Shown here piece by piece: positions 53,045-64,000 of a DNA stretch of 64,000 bases. Location of the stretch: positions 124,001-188,000 of the forward strand of contig CANNCP010000006.1 in assembly GCA_947503145.1 (NCBI GenBank), written 5' to 3'. A model generated the notes under the pieces. That model did not search any database. It saw only the letters and a program-made list of their open reading frames with translations, and was not told the origin of the DNA. The position numbers and the translations under genes were made by a program. The first letter of the stretch is position 1. Each line of letters starts with the position of its first letter. This DNA is from an uncultured Roseovarius sp. (lineage in GTDB: Bacteria; Pseudomonadota; Alphaproteobacteria; Rhodobacterales; Rhodobacteraceae).

Positions 53045-54973
53045 TCAGGCACGTTTGCCGGATATTTGTGCGACGCCCAGAACGTCCAGCACCTTGGTCT
53101 CGATCTGCGCCGCACTCAGCCCCGCAACCTTGTACATGTCCGCCGGGCCAGCCTGATCAATAAAGATATCAGGCAGCACCATCGAGCGGAATTTGAGGCC
53201 GGCATCAAACACCCCTTCTTCGGCCAGAAGCTGCGCCACATGGCTGCCAAAGCCGCCAATCGCCCCTTCCTCAATGGTGATCAAGGCTTCGTGGTCGCGG
53301 GCCAGTCGCAGGATCAGATCGCGGTCCAGCGGCTTGGCAAATCGTGCGTCCACGATAGTCGGCGTGATGCCGCGTGCGGCCAATGATTCGGCGGCGCGGC
53401 GCACTTCACCCAGCCGCGTGCCGTAACTGAGCAGCGCCACGCGCGCGCCTTCCTGGATCACCCGGCCCTTGCCGATCTCCAGCGGTACGCCGGTCTGCGG
53501 CATCTCGACGCCTTCGCCTTCGCCGCGCGGATAACGGAACGCGATGGGGCCGTCGTCATGCGCTGCCGCCGTCGCCACCATATGCACCAGCTCCGCCTCG
53601 TCAGCGGCGGCCATGACGACAAATCCCGGCAAATTGGCCAGAAACGCGATATCATAACTGCCCGCATGGGTCGCCCCGTCGGCGCCCACCAGCCCGGCCC
53701 GGTCGATGGCGAACCGCACCGGCAGGCGCTGGATGGCCACGTCATGCACCACCTGATCATAACCGCGTTGCAGGAAAGTAGAATAGAGCGCGCAGAACGG
53801 ACGCAGCCCGCCCGCCGCCATGCCCGCCGCAAAGGTCACGGCATGCTGTTCGGCGATACCCACGTCGAAACAGCGGCTAGGATAGCGTTCGTTAAAGAGG
53901 TTCAGCCCGGTCCCGTCCGGCATCGCTGCCGTGACGGCACAGATACGGCTGTCGCGCGCCGCATGATCCACCAGCGCACGCCCAAAGACCGACGTATAGC
54001 TCGGCGCGTTGCTCGGCGCCTTTTTCTGCTTGCCCGAGACCAGATCAAACTTGGCGGTAGCATGGCCGCCATCATGCGCTTCTTCGGCGGGGCCATAGCC
54101 CTTGCCCTTCTTGGTCAACACATGGATCAGGATCGGGCCGGTTGCCCGCTGCTGCACAGTGCGCAACACCGGCAATAGCTGATCCATGTCGTGCCCGTCG
54201 ATCGGTCCGATATAGGAAAATCCCAACTCCTCAAAGAGCGTCCCGCCCACGGCAATGCTCTTGAGCATGTCCTTGGCCCGGCGCGCGCCCTCCTGAAACG
54301 GTCCGGGCAACAGCGAAACCGCGCCCTTGGCTGCTGCTTTGAGGTCCTGAAAGGGAGCTTCGGCATAAAGTCGGGACAAATACGATGAAAGCGCACCGAC
54401 AGGCGGCGCAATCGACATCTCGTTATCATTCAGGATGACGATCAGGCGCTTTTTCAGATGTCCGGCGTTGTTCATCGCCTCAAAGGCCATACCGGCACTC
54501 ATCGCGCCGTCGCCAATTACTGCAATCGCGTCGCCATGACCGGTCTCGCTTGCCCCACCCAGATCACGCGCCACGGCAAAACCGAGCGCGGCACTGATCG
54601 AAGTCGAACTGTGCGCGGCGCCGAACGGGTCATAGGGCGATTCGGAACGCTTGGTAAAACCGCTCAGCCCGTCCTTTTGGCGAATGGTGCGGATGCGGTC
54701 GCGCCTGCCTGTCAGGATCTTGTGCGGATAGCACTGGTGGCTCACGTCCCAAACGATCTTGTCGCGCGGCGCGTCAAAGACCGCGTGTAGCGCTACGGTC
54801 AACTCGACCACGCCCAGCCCGGCACCCAGATGCCCGCCGGTTTCGCTAACCGCGCTGACGGTTTCGGCACGCAACTCATCTGCCAGTTGCGTCAGTTGCG
54901 CATCACTGAACCGCTTGAGGTCCGATGGACCGTTGACGCGGTCAAGCAGCGGGGTTTCGGGGCGGTTGGACAT
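53045..54973 (-). CDS. dxs: 1-deoxy-D-xylulose-5-phosphate synthase
   Basis: The 642-residue thiamine-diphosphate enzyme makes DXP from pyruvate and glyceraldehyde 3-phosphate, the first step of the MEP pathway. Motifs are [35 protein letters not shown], the cofactor site [20 protein letters not shown] and the C-terminal [22 protein letters not shown]. It is the last gene of xseB-ispA-dxs; the first two bases after ispA leave 45 bases of spacer. Confidence 0.95.
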   Translation of the reverse strand: MSNRPETPLLDRVNGPSDLKRFSDAQLTQLADELRAETVSAVSETGGHLGAGLGVVELTVALHAVFDAPRDKIVWDVSHQCYPHKILTGRRDRIRTIRQKDGLSGFTKRSESPYDPFGAAHSSTSISAALGFAVARDLGGASETGHGDAIAVIGDGAMSAGMAFEAMNNAGHLKKRLIVILNDNEMSIAPPVGALSSYLSRLYAEAPFQDLKAAAKGAVSLLPGPFQEGARRAKDMLKSIAVGGTLFEELGFSYIGPIDGHDMDQLLPVLRTVQQRATGPILIHVLTKKGKGYGPAEEAHDGGHATAKFDLVSGKQKKAPSNAPSYTSVFGRALVDHAARDSRICAVTAAMPDGTGLNLFNERYPSRCFDVGIAEQHAVTFAAGMAAGGLRPFCALYSTFLQRGYDQVVHDVAIQRLPVRFAIDRAGLVGADGATHAGSYDIAFLANLPGFVVMAAADEAELVHMVATAAAHDDGPIAFRYPRGEGEGVEMPQTGVPLEIGKGRVIQEGARVALLSYGTRLGEVRRAAESLAARGITPTIVDARFAKPLDRDLILRLARDHEALITIEEGAIGGFGSHVAQLLAEEGVFDAGLKFRSMVLPDIFIDQAGPADMYKVAGLSAAQIETKVLDVLGVAQISGKRA

Positions 54974-55018
54974 GGGATGGCTTGCCTCCGGAGGCGTGCT
55001 GGTTCAGGGCGGGGTGGC

Positions 55019-55882
55019 TCAGGTCTGGCGCGAGATAACGAAACGCGCCAATTGCCGCAAGGTTTCCGCGTCCTTACCATAAATAGATAGGGCATCCACC
55101 GCTTCGTCAACCAGCGTGGCCGCGCGGCGCGTTGCCCCGTCAAGCCCCAGCAGGGAAACAAACGTGGCCTTGCCTGCCGCGGCATCCTTGCCCACCGCCT
55201 TGCCTGCCGCCGCAGCATTGCCTGTCACGTCGATCACGTCGTCCTGTATCTGGAACGCCAGCCCCACAGCGGCGGCATAGTCGCTGAGCGGTGCGGGATC
55301 GGCACCGGCCATCCGCGCGCCGCATGTCGCGGCCCATTCGATCAGCGCCCCGGTCTTGCCGGCCTGCAGCGCCGTAATCTGATCGAGGTCAAGCGGCTGA
55401 GGTGCGGTTTCGGCCGCGATATCCAGCGCCTGCCCCAGCACCATGCCCTGCGCACCAGCGGCGCACGCAAGGCTGCGGGCAAGATCGGCGCGCAAATCGC
55501 CGCAGCCAACCTGCTTGTGGGTGACCAGTTCAAAGGCCAGCGCCTGCAGCGCATCACCGGTGAGGATCGCGGTCGCCTCGTCCCAGCGCATATGCACCGT
55601 CGGCTGCCCCCGGCGCAGCGCGTCGTCGTCCATGGCAGGCAGATCGTCATGCACCAGGCTATAGGCATGCATCGCCTCGATTGCCGCTGCGGGCCACAGC
55701 GCACGCTCCAGCCTGACACCGTGCAGCCGCGCGCCCTCGATCACCAGCGTGGCGCGAATCCGTTTGCCGCCCGTCACCGCATAGCGCATCGCTTGGGCCA
55801 CGGGGACATCGCCGAAGGGCGCAAGCACCCGCACCAGATGCGCCGCCACCGCGCGCTGCGCCGCTTCCAGCCGGTCCCGCAC
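55019..55882 (-). CDS. ispA: farnesyl/geranyl diphosphate synthase
   Basis: The 287-residue prenyltransferase condenses isopentenyl diphosphate with allylic diphosphates. The first aspartate-rich motif is SLVHDDLPAMDDDALRRG and the second is FQIQDDVIDVTG; GKRIRATLVIEGA and AMEAMHAYS-type helix IEAMHAYS are also present. Chain length is inferred from the family. It begins 5 bases after the xseB stop, so the genes are tightly linked. Confidence 0.92.
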   Translation of the reverse strand: MRDRLEAAQRAVAAHLVRVLAPFGDVPVAQAMRYAVTGGKRIRATLVIEGARLHGVRLERALWPAAAIEAMHAYSLVHDDLPAMDDDALRRGQPTVHMRWDEATAILTGDALQALAFELVTHKQVGCGDLRADLARSLACAAGAQGMVLGQALDIAAETAPQPLDLDQITALQAGKTGALIEWAATCGARMAGADPAPLSDYAAAVGLAFQIQDDVIDVTGNAAAAGKAVGKDAAAGKATFVSLLGLDGATRRAATLVDEAVDALSIYGKDAETLRQLARFVISRQT

Positions 55883-55887
55883 GCGGA

Positions 55888-56130
55888 TTACTGCTGCTCG
55901 ACCGGGGTCGTTCCGATGGGCTCGCCCCCGGCATCAAGCGTGATCGCCGCGACCTTCTCTTCGGCCTCTTTCAGCTTCTCCTCGCAGCGTTTTTTCAGCG
56001 CTGCACCGCGCTCGTACAATGTGATCGACGCATCGAGCGCGACATCGCCACGCTCCAACTGACCGACCACCTGTTCCAGTTCGGTCATTGCCTCTTCGAA
56101 CGTCATTTCCGGAACCGGTTTATCGGCCAT
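55888..56130 (-). CDS. xseB: exodeoxyribonuclease VII small subunit
   Basis: The 80-residue protein has the XseB signature FEEAMTELEQVVGQLERGDVALDASITLYERGAALKKRCEEKLKEAEEKV. It assembles with XseA in degrading single-stranded DNA. It heads the xseB-ispA-dxs operon, a common order. The start at 56130 gives the family length; the ORF track joins it to an unrelated upstream frame. Confidence 0.92.
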   Translation of the reverse strand: MADKPVPEMTFEEAMTELEQVVGQLERGDVALDASITLYERGAALKKRCEEKLKEAEEKVAAITLDAGGEPIGTTPVEQQ

Positions 56131-56232
56131 TGGCGCTGCCTCCCTGGCGAATGAATGCCCGGGCACCTTAACCACGCACGCGGCGGGGTTCAATTCGGTT
56201 GACGCCCCGCCGGCGTTCGGCTCAATTGGGGT

Positions 56233-57210
56233 ATGGCCCGCCCCGATACACCGCCGCCGATCCCTGATTTTGACAGCATGATGACGATCACACGCCTGAT
56301 TGAGGCGGCCCGCACCACCGATCCGCGTGTGGCCGCGATCGAGCCGCGCCACCTGATCCGCCATGTGAAGGGCAAAAGAGCCGTCTTTCACGCTGAATTC
56401 GAAGGGCAGGATGCCGTGGTTCGCCTGTGCATGACGCCCGAGGACGGCAGCGCGGCACGCGAATGGGACGAAATGCAGCGCCTCTGGCTCTATATGTGCG
56501 AGGGACGTATGCGCATCGCGCGCCCCCTGTTTGCCTGCCCCGCACATGGCATCGTCGTCATCGCCGCCGTGCCGGGCGCACCACTGCTCGAGCACCTGTA
56601 CACGCTCGACCCCGTCGACCGTGCGCCCTGTCTGCCCGCCGCAGCGGACTGGCTGCGCCAGTGCACCGCGATGAGCGAAGGCTGGCGCGTCGCCTCGGTC
56701 AAAGGCTGGCTGCGCCGCGCCAGGGCAGCCTCAGAAAAACAAGTATGGGATACGCTGGCCCGGCATGAAGCAGGCATTCTGACCGAGATGGAGCGGCTGG
56801 CCGAGCAGATCGAGAATGCACAATGGCGCACGGCGATCAGCCACGGTGACTTTCATCCCAATAATTTGATTACAAAGGGAAAACTCCTGACAGGAATCGA
56901 CATCGGCGGCTCGCATAGAATGCCGATCTACAAGGACATGGCGCGGTTCCTGATGCATCTGGGACGGCGGCGGGTCGATATGGGTGGCCCGCTGGTTTAC
57001 GGCGTCAACCGCGCCGGGTTCGAGGCCTTTTGCGCGGCGTTCCGGCTCGAATCCGCAGAGCGCGAGGTGTTCCTGCCGTTCATGCTGGGCTTCGAGGCGT
57101 TGATCCGGGTCGAATCCACAGCGCTGCCCAAATCACGCATAACGCGCGCCGAAAAGGCATATGGCGATCTCCTCGCGGATTTGCGTAATGCAAAAAAAGG
57201 GGCGCTATAA
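56233..57210 (+). CDS. aminoglycoside phosphotransferase-like kinase family protein
   Basis: The 325-residue protein has a kinase-like fold. The Brenner motif is AISHGDFHPNNLI, with the catalytic aspartate, followed by the metal-binding GIDIGG-type segment (LLTGIDIGGSHRMPIYKDMARF). The N-terminal lobe has HLIRHVKGKRAVFHAEFEGQDAVVRL. The typical DFG-type aspartate reads IDIG here. The substrate is unknown; it need not be an antibiotic. It is divergent from xseB and convergent with lon; its last codons overlap the terminator hairpin. Confidence 0.7.
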   Translation: MARPDTPPPIPDFDSMMTITRLIEAARTTDPRVAAIEPRHLIRHVKGKRAVFHAEFEGQDAVVRLCMTPEDGSAAREWDEMQRLWLYMCEGRMRIARPLFACPAHGIVVIAAVPGAPLLEHLYTLDPVDRAPCLPAAADWLRQCTAMSEGWRVASVKGWLRRARAASEKQVWDTLARHEAGILTEMERLAEQIENAQWRTAISHGDFHPNNLITKGKLLTGIDIGGSHRMPIYKDMARFLMHLGRRRVDMGGPLVYGVNRAGFEAFCAAFRLESAEREVFLPFMLGFEALIRVESTALPKSRITRAEKAYGDLLADLRNAKKGAL

Positions 57211-57221
57211 GCGCCCCTTTT
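57192..57221. terminator. bidirectional intrinsic terminator overlapping a stop codon
   Basis: GGGGCGC (57199-57205), loop TATAA, and GCGCCCC (57211-57217) form a 7-bp stem. On the plus strand TTTT follows; on the minus strand seven T follow. It ends the lon transcript and also the phosphotransferase transcript, whose TAA is the loop. Confidence 0.85.
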
Positions 57222-57241
57222 CCGTTACTTATGCAGTGCAC

Positions 57242-59653
57242 TTAATGTGCTGTCGCACCGCTACCACTGCTGTCACCCTTGAGCGCGGCCTCGGCGGCGG
57301 CGGCCTCTTCGGCGGCCTCGTCCCACTCAATGGGCTGCGGCACCTCGGTCAGCGCCAGGCGCAGCACTTCGCGCACATGAGACACGGGAATGATCTTGAG
57401 CCCCTGCTTCACGTTGTCGGGGATCTCCACCAGATCTTTCTCGTTCTCTTGCGGAATGATGACCGTCTTGATCCCGCCACGCAGCGCCGCGAGCAGCTTT
57501 TCCTTCAGCCCGCCGATGGGCAACGCGTTACCGCGCAGCGTCACCTCGCCGGTCATGGCGATATCCTTGCGCACCGGGATGCCCGTCAGGACCGAGACGA
57601 TGGAGGTAACCATTGCCAGACCCGCTGACGGGCCGTCCTTGGGTGTGGCACCTTCAGGGACGTGCACGTGGATGTCCCACTTGTCAAAGCGCGGCGGCTT
57701 GATCCCGAGGGACGGCGCGACCGAGCGGACATAGGAAGACGCCGCATCGATCGATTCCTTCATCACGTCGCCCAGCGTGCCGGTGGTCTTCATCCGGCCC
57801 TTGCCCGGCAGGCGCAGTGCCTCGATGTTCAGAAGCTCGCCACCGACTGACGTATAGGCCAGTCCCGTCACAACCCCGACCTGATCGCGTTCTTCGGCCA
57901 AACCGAACTTGTACTTCCTGACGCCGAGGAAATCACCCAGATTGTCGGCATCGACACGAATGGTCTCGGCCTCCTTCTTGATGATCCGGGTCACCGCCTT
58001 GCGCGCGACCTTGGCGATCTCGCGCTCAAGGTTCCGCACGCCCGCTTCGCGGGTGTAGTAGCGGATGATGTCGGTCAACGCGTCGTCGACCAGTTCGAAC
58101 TCCTTGGCTTTCAGGCCGTGGTTCTTGATCTGCTTTTGTAGCAGGTGCTGCTTGGCGATCTCGCGTTTTTCGTCCTCGGTGTAACCGGCCAGCGGAATGA
58201 TCTCCATCCGGTCCATCAGCGGACCCGGCATGTTATAGCTGTTCGAGGTGGTCAGGAACATCACGTTGCTGAGATCGTATTCGACCTCCAGATAGTGGTC
58301 CACAAATGTGGAGTTCTGTTCCGGATCAAGCACTTCGAGCATCGCAGAGGCAGGGTCGCCACGGAAATCCTGGCCCATCTTGTCGATCTCGTCGAGCAGG
58401 ATCAGCGGATTAGTCGTCTTGGCCTTTTTCAGCGCCTGGATGATCTTGCCCGGCATGGAGCCGATATAGGTCCGGCGGTGGCCACGGATCTCGGATTCGT
58501 CGCGCACGCCGCCCAGAGAGATGCGGATGAACTCGCGCCCCGTGGCACGCGCCACGGATTTACCCAGCGATGTCTTGCCCACGCCCGGTGGTCCGACAAG
58601 GCACATGATCGGGCCTTTCAGCTTTTTCGAGCGCTGCTGCACCGCGAGGTATTCGACGATGCGTTCCTTGACCTTTTCCAGACCGTAGTGATCGTCGTCG
58701 AGGATTTTCTCGGCACGGCTGAGGTCCTTCTTCACGCGGGATTTCACGCCCCACGGGATCGACAGCATCCAGTCGAGATAGTTGCGCACCACAGTGGCCT
58801 CGGCGCTCATCGGGCTCATGTTCTTGAGCTTCTTCATCTCGCCGTCGGCCTTTTCGCGCGCTTCCTTGCTCAGTTTGGTTTCCTTGATGCGCGCTTCCAG
58901 CTCGGCAATTTCGCCTTCGCCTTCTTCGCCATCGCCCAGCTCTTTCTGAATGGCCTTCATTTGCTCATTCAGATAATATTCGCGCTGGGTGCGCTCCATC
59001 TGGGATTTCACGCGCGTCTTGATCTTCTTTTCGACCTGCAGCACGCTCATTTCGCCCTGCATCAGGCCGTAAACCTTCTCCAGCCGCTCCGAGACAGATA
59101 GCGTTTCCAGCAGTTCCTGCTTCTGCTCCACCTCTATGCCCAGATGTCCCGCGACCAGATCGGCCAGCCGGGCAGGCTCTTCGGAGTCCGAAACAGCGGC
59201 CAGCGCCTCTTCGGGGATGTTCTTTTTCACCTTGGCATAGCGCTCGAACTCATTGCCGACGGTGCGCAGCAGGGCCTCGATGGTCGCGGCGTCGCCGGGC
59301 ATTTCGGTCAGATATTCGGCGCGTGCCTCAAAGAAGTCTTCGTTTTCAAGGTATTCTGCGATGCGCACGCGTGCCACGCCCTCGACCAGCACCTTGACCG
59401 TGCCATCGGGCAGCTTCAACAGTTGCAGCACATTGGCCAGCACACCGGCCTTGTAGATGCCGGCAGCATCGGGATCGTCCACGCTGGGGTCGATCTGGCT
59501 GCTCAGCAGGATCTGTTTGTCATCGGCCATCACCTCTTCCAGCGCACGCACGGATTTCTCGCGGCCCACGAAAAGCGGCACGATCATATGCGGAAACACC
59601 ACGATATCGCGCAGCGGCAGCACCGGGTAAGAGGAGTTGAGGGGCTCTTGCAT
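57242..59653 (-). CDS. lon: ATP-dependent protease Lon
   Basis: The 803-residue AAA+ serine protease has an N-terminal substrate-recognition domain ([22 protein letters not shown]), Walker [16 protein letters not shown], Walker [15 protein letters not shown], and a C-terminal peptidase with the catalytic Ser in [11 protein letters not shown] and the Lys in [14 protein letters not shown]. It degrades misfolded and regulatory proteins. I use ATG 59653 after AAAGGAAAGAG; the ORF track adds 13 residues. A sigma-32-type promoter lies upstream. Confidence 0.96.
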   Translation of the reverse strand: MQEPLNSSYPVLPLRDIVVFPHMIVPLFVGREKSVRALEEVMADDKQILLSSQIDPSVDDPDAAGIYKAGVLANVLQLLKLPDGTVKVLVEGVARVRIAEYLENEDFFEARAEYLTEMPGDAATIEALLRTVGNEFERYAKVKKNIPEEALAAVSDSEEPARLADLVAGHLGIEVEQKQELLETLSVSERLEKVYGLMQGEMSVLQVEKKIKTRVKSQMERTQREYYLNEQMKAIQKELGDGEEGEGEIAELEARIKETKLSKEAREKADGEMKKLKNMSPMSAEATVVRNYLDWMLSIPWGVKSRVKKDLSRAEKILDDDHYGLEKVKERIVEYLAVQQRSKKLKGPIMCLVGPPGVGKTSLGKSVARATGREFIRISLGGVRDESEIRGHRRTYIGSMPGKIIQALKKAKTTNPLILLDEIDKMGQDFRGDPASAMLEVLDPEQNSTFVDHYLEVEYDLSNVMFLTTSNSYNMPGPLMDRMEIIPLAGYTEDEKREIAKQHLLQKQIKNHGLKAKEFELVDDALTDIIRYYTREAGVRNLEREIAKVARKAVTRIIKKEAETIRVDADNLGDFLGVRKYKFGLAEERDQVGVVTGLAYTSVGGELLNIEALRLPGKGRMKTTGTLGDVMKESIDAASSYVRSVAPSLGIKPPRFDKWDIHVHVPEGATPKDGPSAGLAMVTSIVSVLTGIPVRKDIAMTGEVTLRGNALPIGGLKEKLLAALRGGIKTVIIPQENEKDLVEIPDNVKQGLKIIPVSHVREVLRLALTEVPQPIEWDEAAEEAAAAEAALKGDSSGSGATAH

Positions 59654-59751
59654 GCTCTTTCCTTTGTATTGCCCGGAGTGCCTCCGGGTCATATTGGCAA
59701 AAGGGTCCGGTCCCGCCTGGCGGCAACCATGCCCTCTCCGTTAGAGGGTTG

Positions 59752-59780
59752 ATTTGGGGGGTACCTGCCCCGCTTTCAAC
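59752..59780 (-). promoter_or_regulatory. sigma-32 (RpoH) type heat-shock promoter of lon
   Basis: On the minus strand GTTGAAA, a GC-rich spacer of about 13-14 bases, and CCCCAAAT match the RpoH pattern (CTTGAAA ... CCCCATnT). It lies about 100 bases upstream of the lon start codon. The rest of the 410-bp gap (59654-60063) shows no convincing gene; a short stem CCCTCT..AGAGGG follows the promoter in the leader. Confidence 0.6.
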
Positions 59781-60063
59781 CGTGTTCGCAGCACAATGCC
59801 TGTGCCCACGCACCTCAGCAAGGGCGATCCCGCCGCCGGCGGGGCAAAAACCGGACCTGTCACAGATGATTGGGCACCGCAGCTTGTCCTTACGAACCGT
59901 TTCAGGATCGACCTGACTAACAGGCTTCCCTGAAATGCCCGCACGATCAACAGGTTACGTGCATTTCGCCATATTTTCGTGATCAAAAGGCAAGTCGGAG
60001 CGCTTTGGCCTTTCATTTTTCCGAAAATACTCAAAAGTGCCTCGGGTTCACAAGACGCCTACG

Positions 60064-61248
<1,185 letters not shown>

Positions 61249-61422
61249 TCAACCGGGTCCGCCCGGCAACACCAATACAAGGCCCATTGTACATATTGCT
61301 GCCGCAGCGTGCAGGGCCTGCCGAAGGCGCCAGGCGCATATGAAATGTTGCAGTTCACGCCTGTTGCGGCCATATTTTTTTGAACCGTCACCTATTATGT
61401 CACTATTATAAGGACGCCCACC

Positions 61423-62316
61423 TTGGATATTGAAACACTGCTCGGCGACCTGCTGGAACAAAACCTGCTCTACCTGCTGGGCGCCGTGCTGCTCGTCATA
61501 CTGGTGATCAAGGCGGTCAAGATCGTCCCGCAGTCTGAACAGCACGTGGTCGAACGCTTTGGCCGATTGCATTCGGTGTTGGGGCCGGGGATCAACCTGA
61601 TCGTACCGTTCCTCGATTATATCGCGCACAAGATTTCCATTCTGGAACGGCAATTGCCCACAGCCAGCCAGGATGCCATCACCAAGGACAACGTACTGGT
61701 GCAGGTTGATACTTCGGTGTTCTACCGGATCACCCAACCGGAAAAGACCGTCTACCGAATTCGCGATGTCGATGCCGCGATCTCGACCACCGTGGCCGGG
61801 ATCGTGCGAGCCGAGATCGGCAGGATGGACCTGGACGAAGTACAATCGAATCGCAACGAGCTGATCTTGATGATCAAGAAACTGGTTGAGGATTCGGTGG
61901 ATGACTGGGGGATCGAAGTGACCCGCGCCGAAATCCTCGACGTCAATCTGGATCAGGCCACCCGCGACGCGATGCTGCAACAGCTCAATGCCGAACGTGC
62001 CCGCCGCGCCCAGGTGACCGAGGCCGAGGGGCACAAGCGCAGTATCGAGCTGAATGCCGATGCCGAGCTTTACGCCGCCGAGCAGATCGCCAAGGCGCGC
62101 CGCATCCAGGCCGATGCCGAGGCCTATGCCACGTCCGCCGTGGCGCAGGCGATTGCCGATAACGGGCTGGAGGCGGCACAGTATCAGGTCGCGCTGAAAC
62201 AGGTCGAGGCCCTGAATGCGCTGGGCTCCAGCCCCGGATCGTCCACCGTCATCGTGCCGGCCAGCGCGCTGGAGGCATTCGGTGATGCGTTCAAGATGCT
62301 CAAGGGCAAGACGTGA
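61423..62316 (+). CDS. SPFH/Band 7 membrane protein (stomatin-like, QmcA type)
   Basis: The 297-residue protein has one N-terminal membrane helix (NLLYLLGAVLLVILVIKAVKIV), then the SPFH domain from VPQSEQHVVERFGRLHSVLGPGINLIVPFLD, and a long alanine- and glutamate-rich coiled-coil C-terminus (ADAELYAAEQIAKARRIQADAEAYAT). It would form membrane microdomain oligomers. TTG 61423 is the likely start. Its stop overlaps the start of an NfeD-like gene, the usual partner. Confidence 0.88.
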   Translation: MDIETLLGDLLEQNLLYLLGAVLLVILVIKAVKIVPQSEQHVVERFGRLHSVLGPGINLIVPFLDYIAHKISILERQLPTASQDAITKDNVLVQVDTSVFYRITQPEKTVYRIRDVDAAISTTVAGIVRAEIGRMDLDEVQSNRNELILMIKKLVEDSVDDWGIEVTRAEILDVNLDQATRDAMLQQLNAERARRAQVTEAEGHKRSIELNADAELYAAEQIAKARRIQADAEAYATSAVAQAIADNGLEAAQYQVALKQVEALNALGSSPGSSTVIVPASALEAFGDAFKMLKGKT

Positions 62317-62597
62317 TGGCGACTGCTGCACTCTGGTCGTTGTGGTGGGTTTGGCTGGCAGCCGCACTGGTGCTGGCCATTGTCGAGGTCATGCTGCCGG
62401 GGTTCATGTTCCTGGGCTTTGCCATCGGTGCGGCGCTGGTCGGCTTGCTGCTGGCGGCGACCGGCGCGGGCTGGGGGCTGCCGCTGCTGCTGGTGATCTT
62501 TGCCGGGTTGTCGCTGATTGCCTGGGCCGCGCTGCGCCGCGTCTTTCGTCTGCGCGAGGGGCAGGTGCGCTATTTCGACGAGGACGTGAACAAGTAG
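62316..62597 (+). CDS. NfeD-like membrane protein
   Basis: The 93-residue protein has three hydrophobic segments (WVWLAAALVLAIVEVMLPGFMFLGFAIGAALVGLLLAA, then LPLLLVIFAGLSLIAWAALRR), matching the short NfeD/YbbJ class that associates with stomatin-like proteins. The soluble OB-fold domain of long NfeD is absent. Its ATG overlaps the upstream stop codon, showing coupling. Confidence 0.8.
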   Translation: MATAALWSLWWVWLAAALVLAIVEVMLPGFMFLGFAIGAALVGLLLAATGAGWGLPLLLVIFAGLSLIAWAALRRVFRLREGQVRYFDEDVNK

Positions 62598-62793
62598 CGT
62601 GGTTTGAGCCGTTTTCGGCCCTGTTTTCCCGCTCCTCGCGCGCACGCAGTACGTCATTTGGCGGGCATAGCCCCAAGTTCCGCCCTTGGCCATAACCCGC
62701 CTTGGTCATGCCAATCTCCCGACTACGCGGGTTACCTCAGCCATGAAACCAACTAACCTGTGCCGAATCGCAATCCCCAATAAGGAGTGTCCC

Positions 62794-64000
62794 ATGTCCC
62801 CATCTGAACCGGTCGAGCCACTGCAATTCGGCTGGGAGGAATGGGTTGATCTGCCCGATCTGGGCGTGCCGGCGCTCCGGGCCAAGGTGGACACCGGTGC
62901 GCGGACCTCGGCGCTGCACGCTTTCGACATCGAAACGTTCGGCCCAGCTGCCAAGCCAAAGGTCCGCTTTACCGTGCATCCGATACCGGGGCGCGACGAT
63001 CTGATCATTCCGTGTTCGGCTCTGATCATCGACCGGCGCGACGTGACCTCGTCGAACGGCGAAAAGGAATCGCGCTTTGTCATCGAGACAAAACTGGCGG
63101 TGGGCGGTGACAGCTGGCCGATCGAGATCACGCTGACCAACCGGGCGGGCATGAACAGCCGCATGTTGCTGGGGCGGCAGGCGCTGAAGGATCACATCTC
63201 GATCGTGGCAACGGACCGCTTCCTGCAGCCCGAACTCAGCTATGACGTCTATCACACCGCCAAGATGCGCCACGCAGCACCTGAGCGGTCGCTGCGTATC
63301 GCCGTGCTCAGCCGCGAGGACAATTACTCGACCCGGCGTCTGGTGGAAGAAGGCGAAAAACGCGGCCATACGGTCGAGGTGATCAACACCACCCGCTGTT
63401 ACATGGCGATCAACGCGATGGCCCCCGAAGTGCATTATGACGGCAAACGCCTGCCGCGCTTTGACGCCGTGATCCCGCGCATCGGCGCATCCATCACGCC
63501 TTATGGCGCCGCGATACTGCGCCAGTTCGAAACCATCGGCACCTGGTGCGTCAACGGCAGCACCGGGATTGTTGCCAGCCGGGACAAACTGCACGCGCAT
63601 CAGATCATGGCGCGCGCCAAGATCGGCATGCCCAACACCGCCTTTGCCGCCAGCCCCCGCGATACCGGCAACATCATCGGTCTGGTGGGCACAGCGCCCC
63701 TGATCGTCAAGCTGCTGGAATCGACCCAGGGCAAGGGCGTCGTGCTGGCCGAAACCCGCAAGGCCGCAGAGAGCGTCATCGACGCGTTTCGCGGGCTCAA
63801 GGCGAATTTTCTGGTGCAGGATTTCGTCAAGGAGGCCGCAGGCGAGGATATCCGCTGTCTGGTGATCGGCGGCAAGGTCGTAGCGGCAATGAAGCGCACC
63901 GGCGCCGATGGCGATTTTCGCTCGAACCTGCATCGCGGCGGCAGCGCCGTATCGGTGCGCATCACGAAGGAAGAGCGCGACACGGCGCTGCGCGCAGCCA
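62794..64000 (+). CDS. RimB-RimK-like fusion: retropepsin-type protease plus ATP-grasp ligase (3' end cut by window)
   Basis: At least 402 codons are open to the window edge, so the ORF track omits it. Residues 1-160 match the RimB/retropepsin-like ATP-dependent zinc protease family (DUF785): the active site reads [15 protein letters not shown], and [16 protein letters not shown] follows. From about 170 comes a RimK-type ATP-grasp domain ([104 protein letters not shown]). RimK-type enzymes add glutamate to proteins or small molecules. The start at 62794 follows an AAGGAG site. Confidence 0.82.
   Translation, partial: MSPSEPVEPLQFGWEEWVDLPDLGVPALRAKVDTGARTSALHAFDIETFGPAAKPKVRFTVHPIPGRDDLIIPCSALIIDRRDVTSSNGEKESRFVIETKLAVGGDSWPIEITLTNRAGMNSRMLLGRQALKDHISIVATDRFLQPELSYDVYHTAKMRHAAPERSLRIAVLSREDNYSTRRLVEEGEKRGHTVEVINTTRCYMAINAMAPEVHYDGKRLPRFDAVIPRIGASITPYGAAILRQFETIGTWCVNGSTGIVASRDKLHAHQIMARAKIGMPNTAFAASPRDTGNIIGLVGTAPLIVKLLESTQGKGVVLAETRKAAESVIDAFRGLKANFLVQDFVKEAAGEDIRCLVIGGKVVAAMKRTGADGDFRSNLHRGGSAVSVRITKEERDTALRAA

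Noticed and set aside
56233-57210. Antibiotic resistance kinase
   Set aside because: The phosphotransferase fold alone does not imply drug modification, and the context is housekeeping; only the family is reported.
58145-59101. Plus-strand ORF of 318 codons opposite lon
   Set aside because: Shadow of the Lon coding strand with low-complexity Phe/Leu/His composition.

Overview
The window is about 64 kb of GC-rich chromosome with the gene content and order of a marine alphaproteobacterium of the Rhodobacteraceae (Roseobacter group). The pointers are the dusB-ntrBC-ntrYX-trkA-trkH-hfq-hflX run, fused ispDF, class II DAHP synthase, the DUF502, DUF853 and IalB families, an entericidin-like peptide, and NtrC/NtrX proteins without the sigma-54 contact loop. 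I assign no genus. I see no prophage, transposase, CRISPR array, rRNA operon or replication origin; the window reads as ordinary core chromosome.

Layout. 0-5.4 kb: an acyl carrier protein with its ketosynthase, an IalB-like secreted protein, a HerA-like ATPase and an HU-like protein. The 410-bp gap before the ATPase carries two candidate small RNAs on the minus strand. 5.4-6.9 kb: four tRNA genes (Val-CAC, Val-TAC and two identical Asp-GTC) around a histidine phosphatase. 6.9-10.3 kb: hpt, a COQ10-like START protein and the overlapping operon ispDF-pgpA-pncC. 10.4-22.3 kb: the nitrogen and potassium block dusB-ntrB-ntrC-ntrY-ntrX-trkA-trkH-hfq-hflX, all on the plus strand. 22.4-30.1 kb: penicillin-acylase family hydrolase, hydroxyisobutyrate-dehydrogenase family enzyme, icd, an acyl-CoA ligase with a DsbA-like partner, and an entericidin-like lipoprotein. 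30.1-36.2 kb: a peptide-type binding protein, a strongly supported candidate small RNA, 3-hydroxybutyrate dehydrogenase, DUF502, and a head-to-head DUF4198/HupE pair whose start codons overlap. 36.4-39.8 kb: rpsB-tsf, a LuxR solo and aroQ. 40.0-47.2 kb: a branched-chain-amino-acid-type ABC transporter operon, glutaryl-CoA dehydrogenase and a divergent LysR regulator. 47.2-57.2 kb: yicC-gmk-gamma carbonic anhydrase, a PAS protein, DAHP synthase with a divergent GlxA-type regulator, xseB-ispA-dxs and a phosphotransferase. 57.2-64 kb: lon with a heat-shock-type promoter, tgt, a stomatin/NfeD pair, and a RimB-RimK-like fusion cut by the window end.

Connections. Isoprenoid synthesis is present in two places (ispDF, and ispA with dxs), and the shikimate route in two (aroG-type DAHP synthase and aroQ). 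NtrBC/NtrYX provide nitrogen and redox signalling. Hfq is encoded here, which fits three sRNA-like transcription units with terminators. The most notable non-coding signal is a family of palindromic intergenic repeats, at least nine modules in the window, including two composite copies of about 107 bp in opposite orientation and 21 kb apart.
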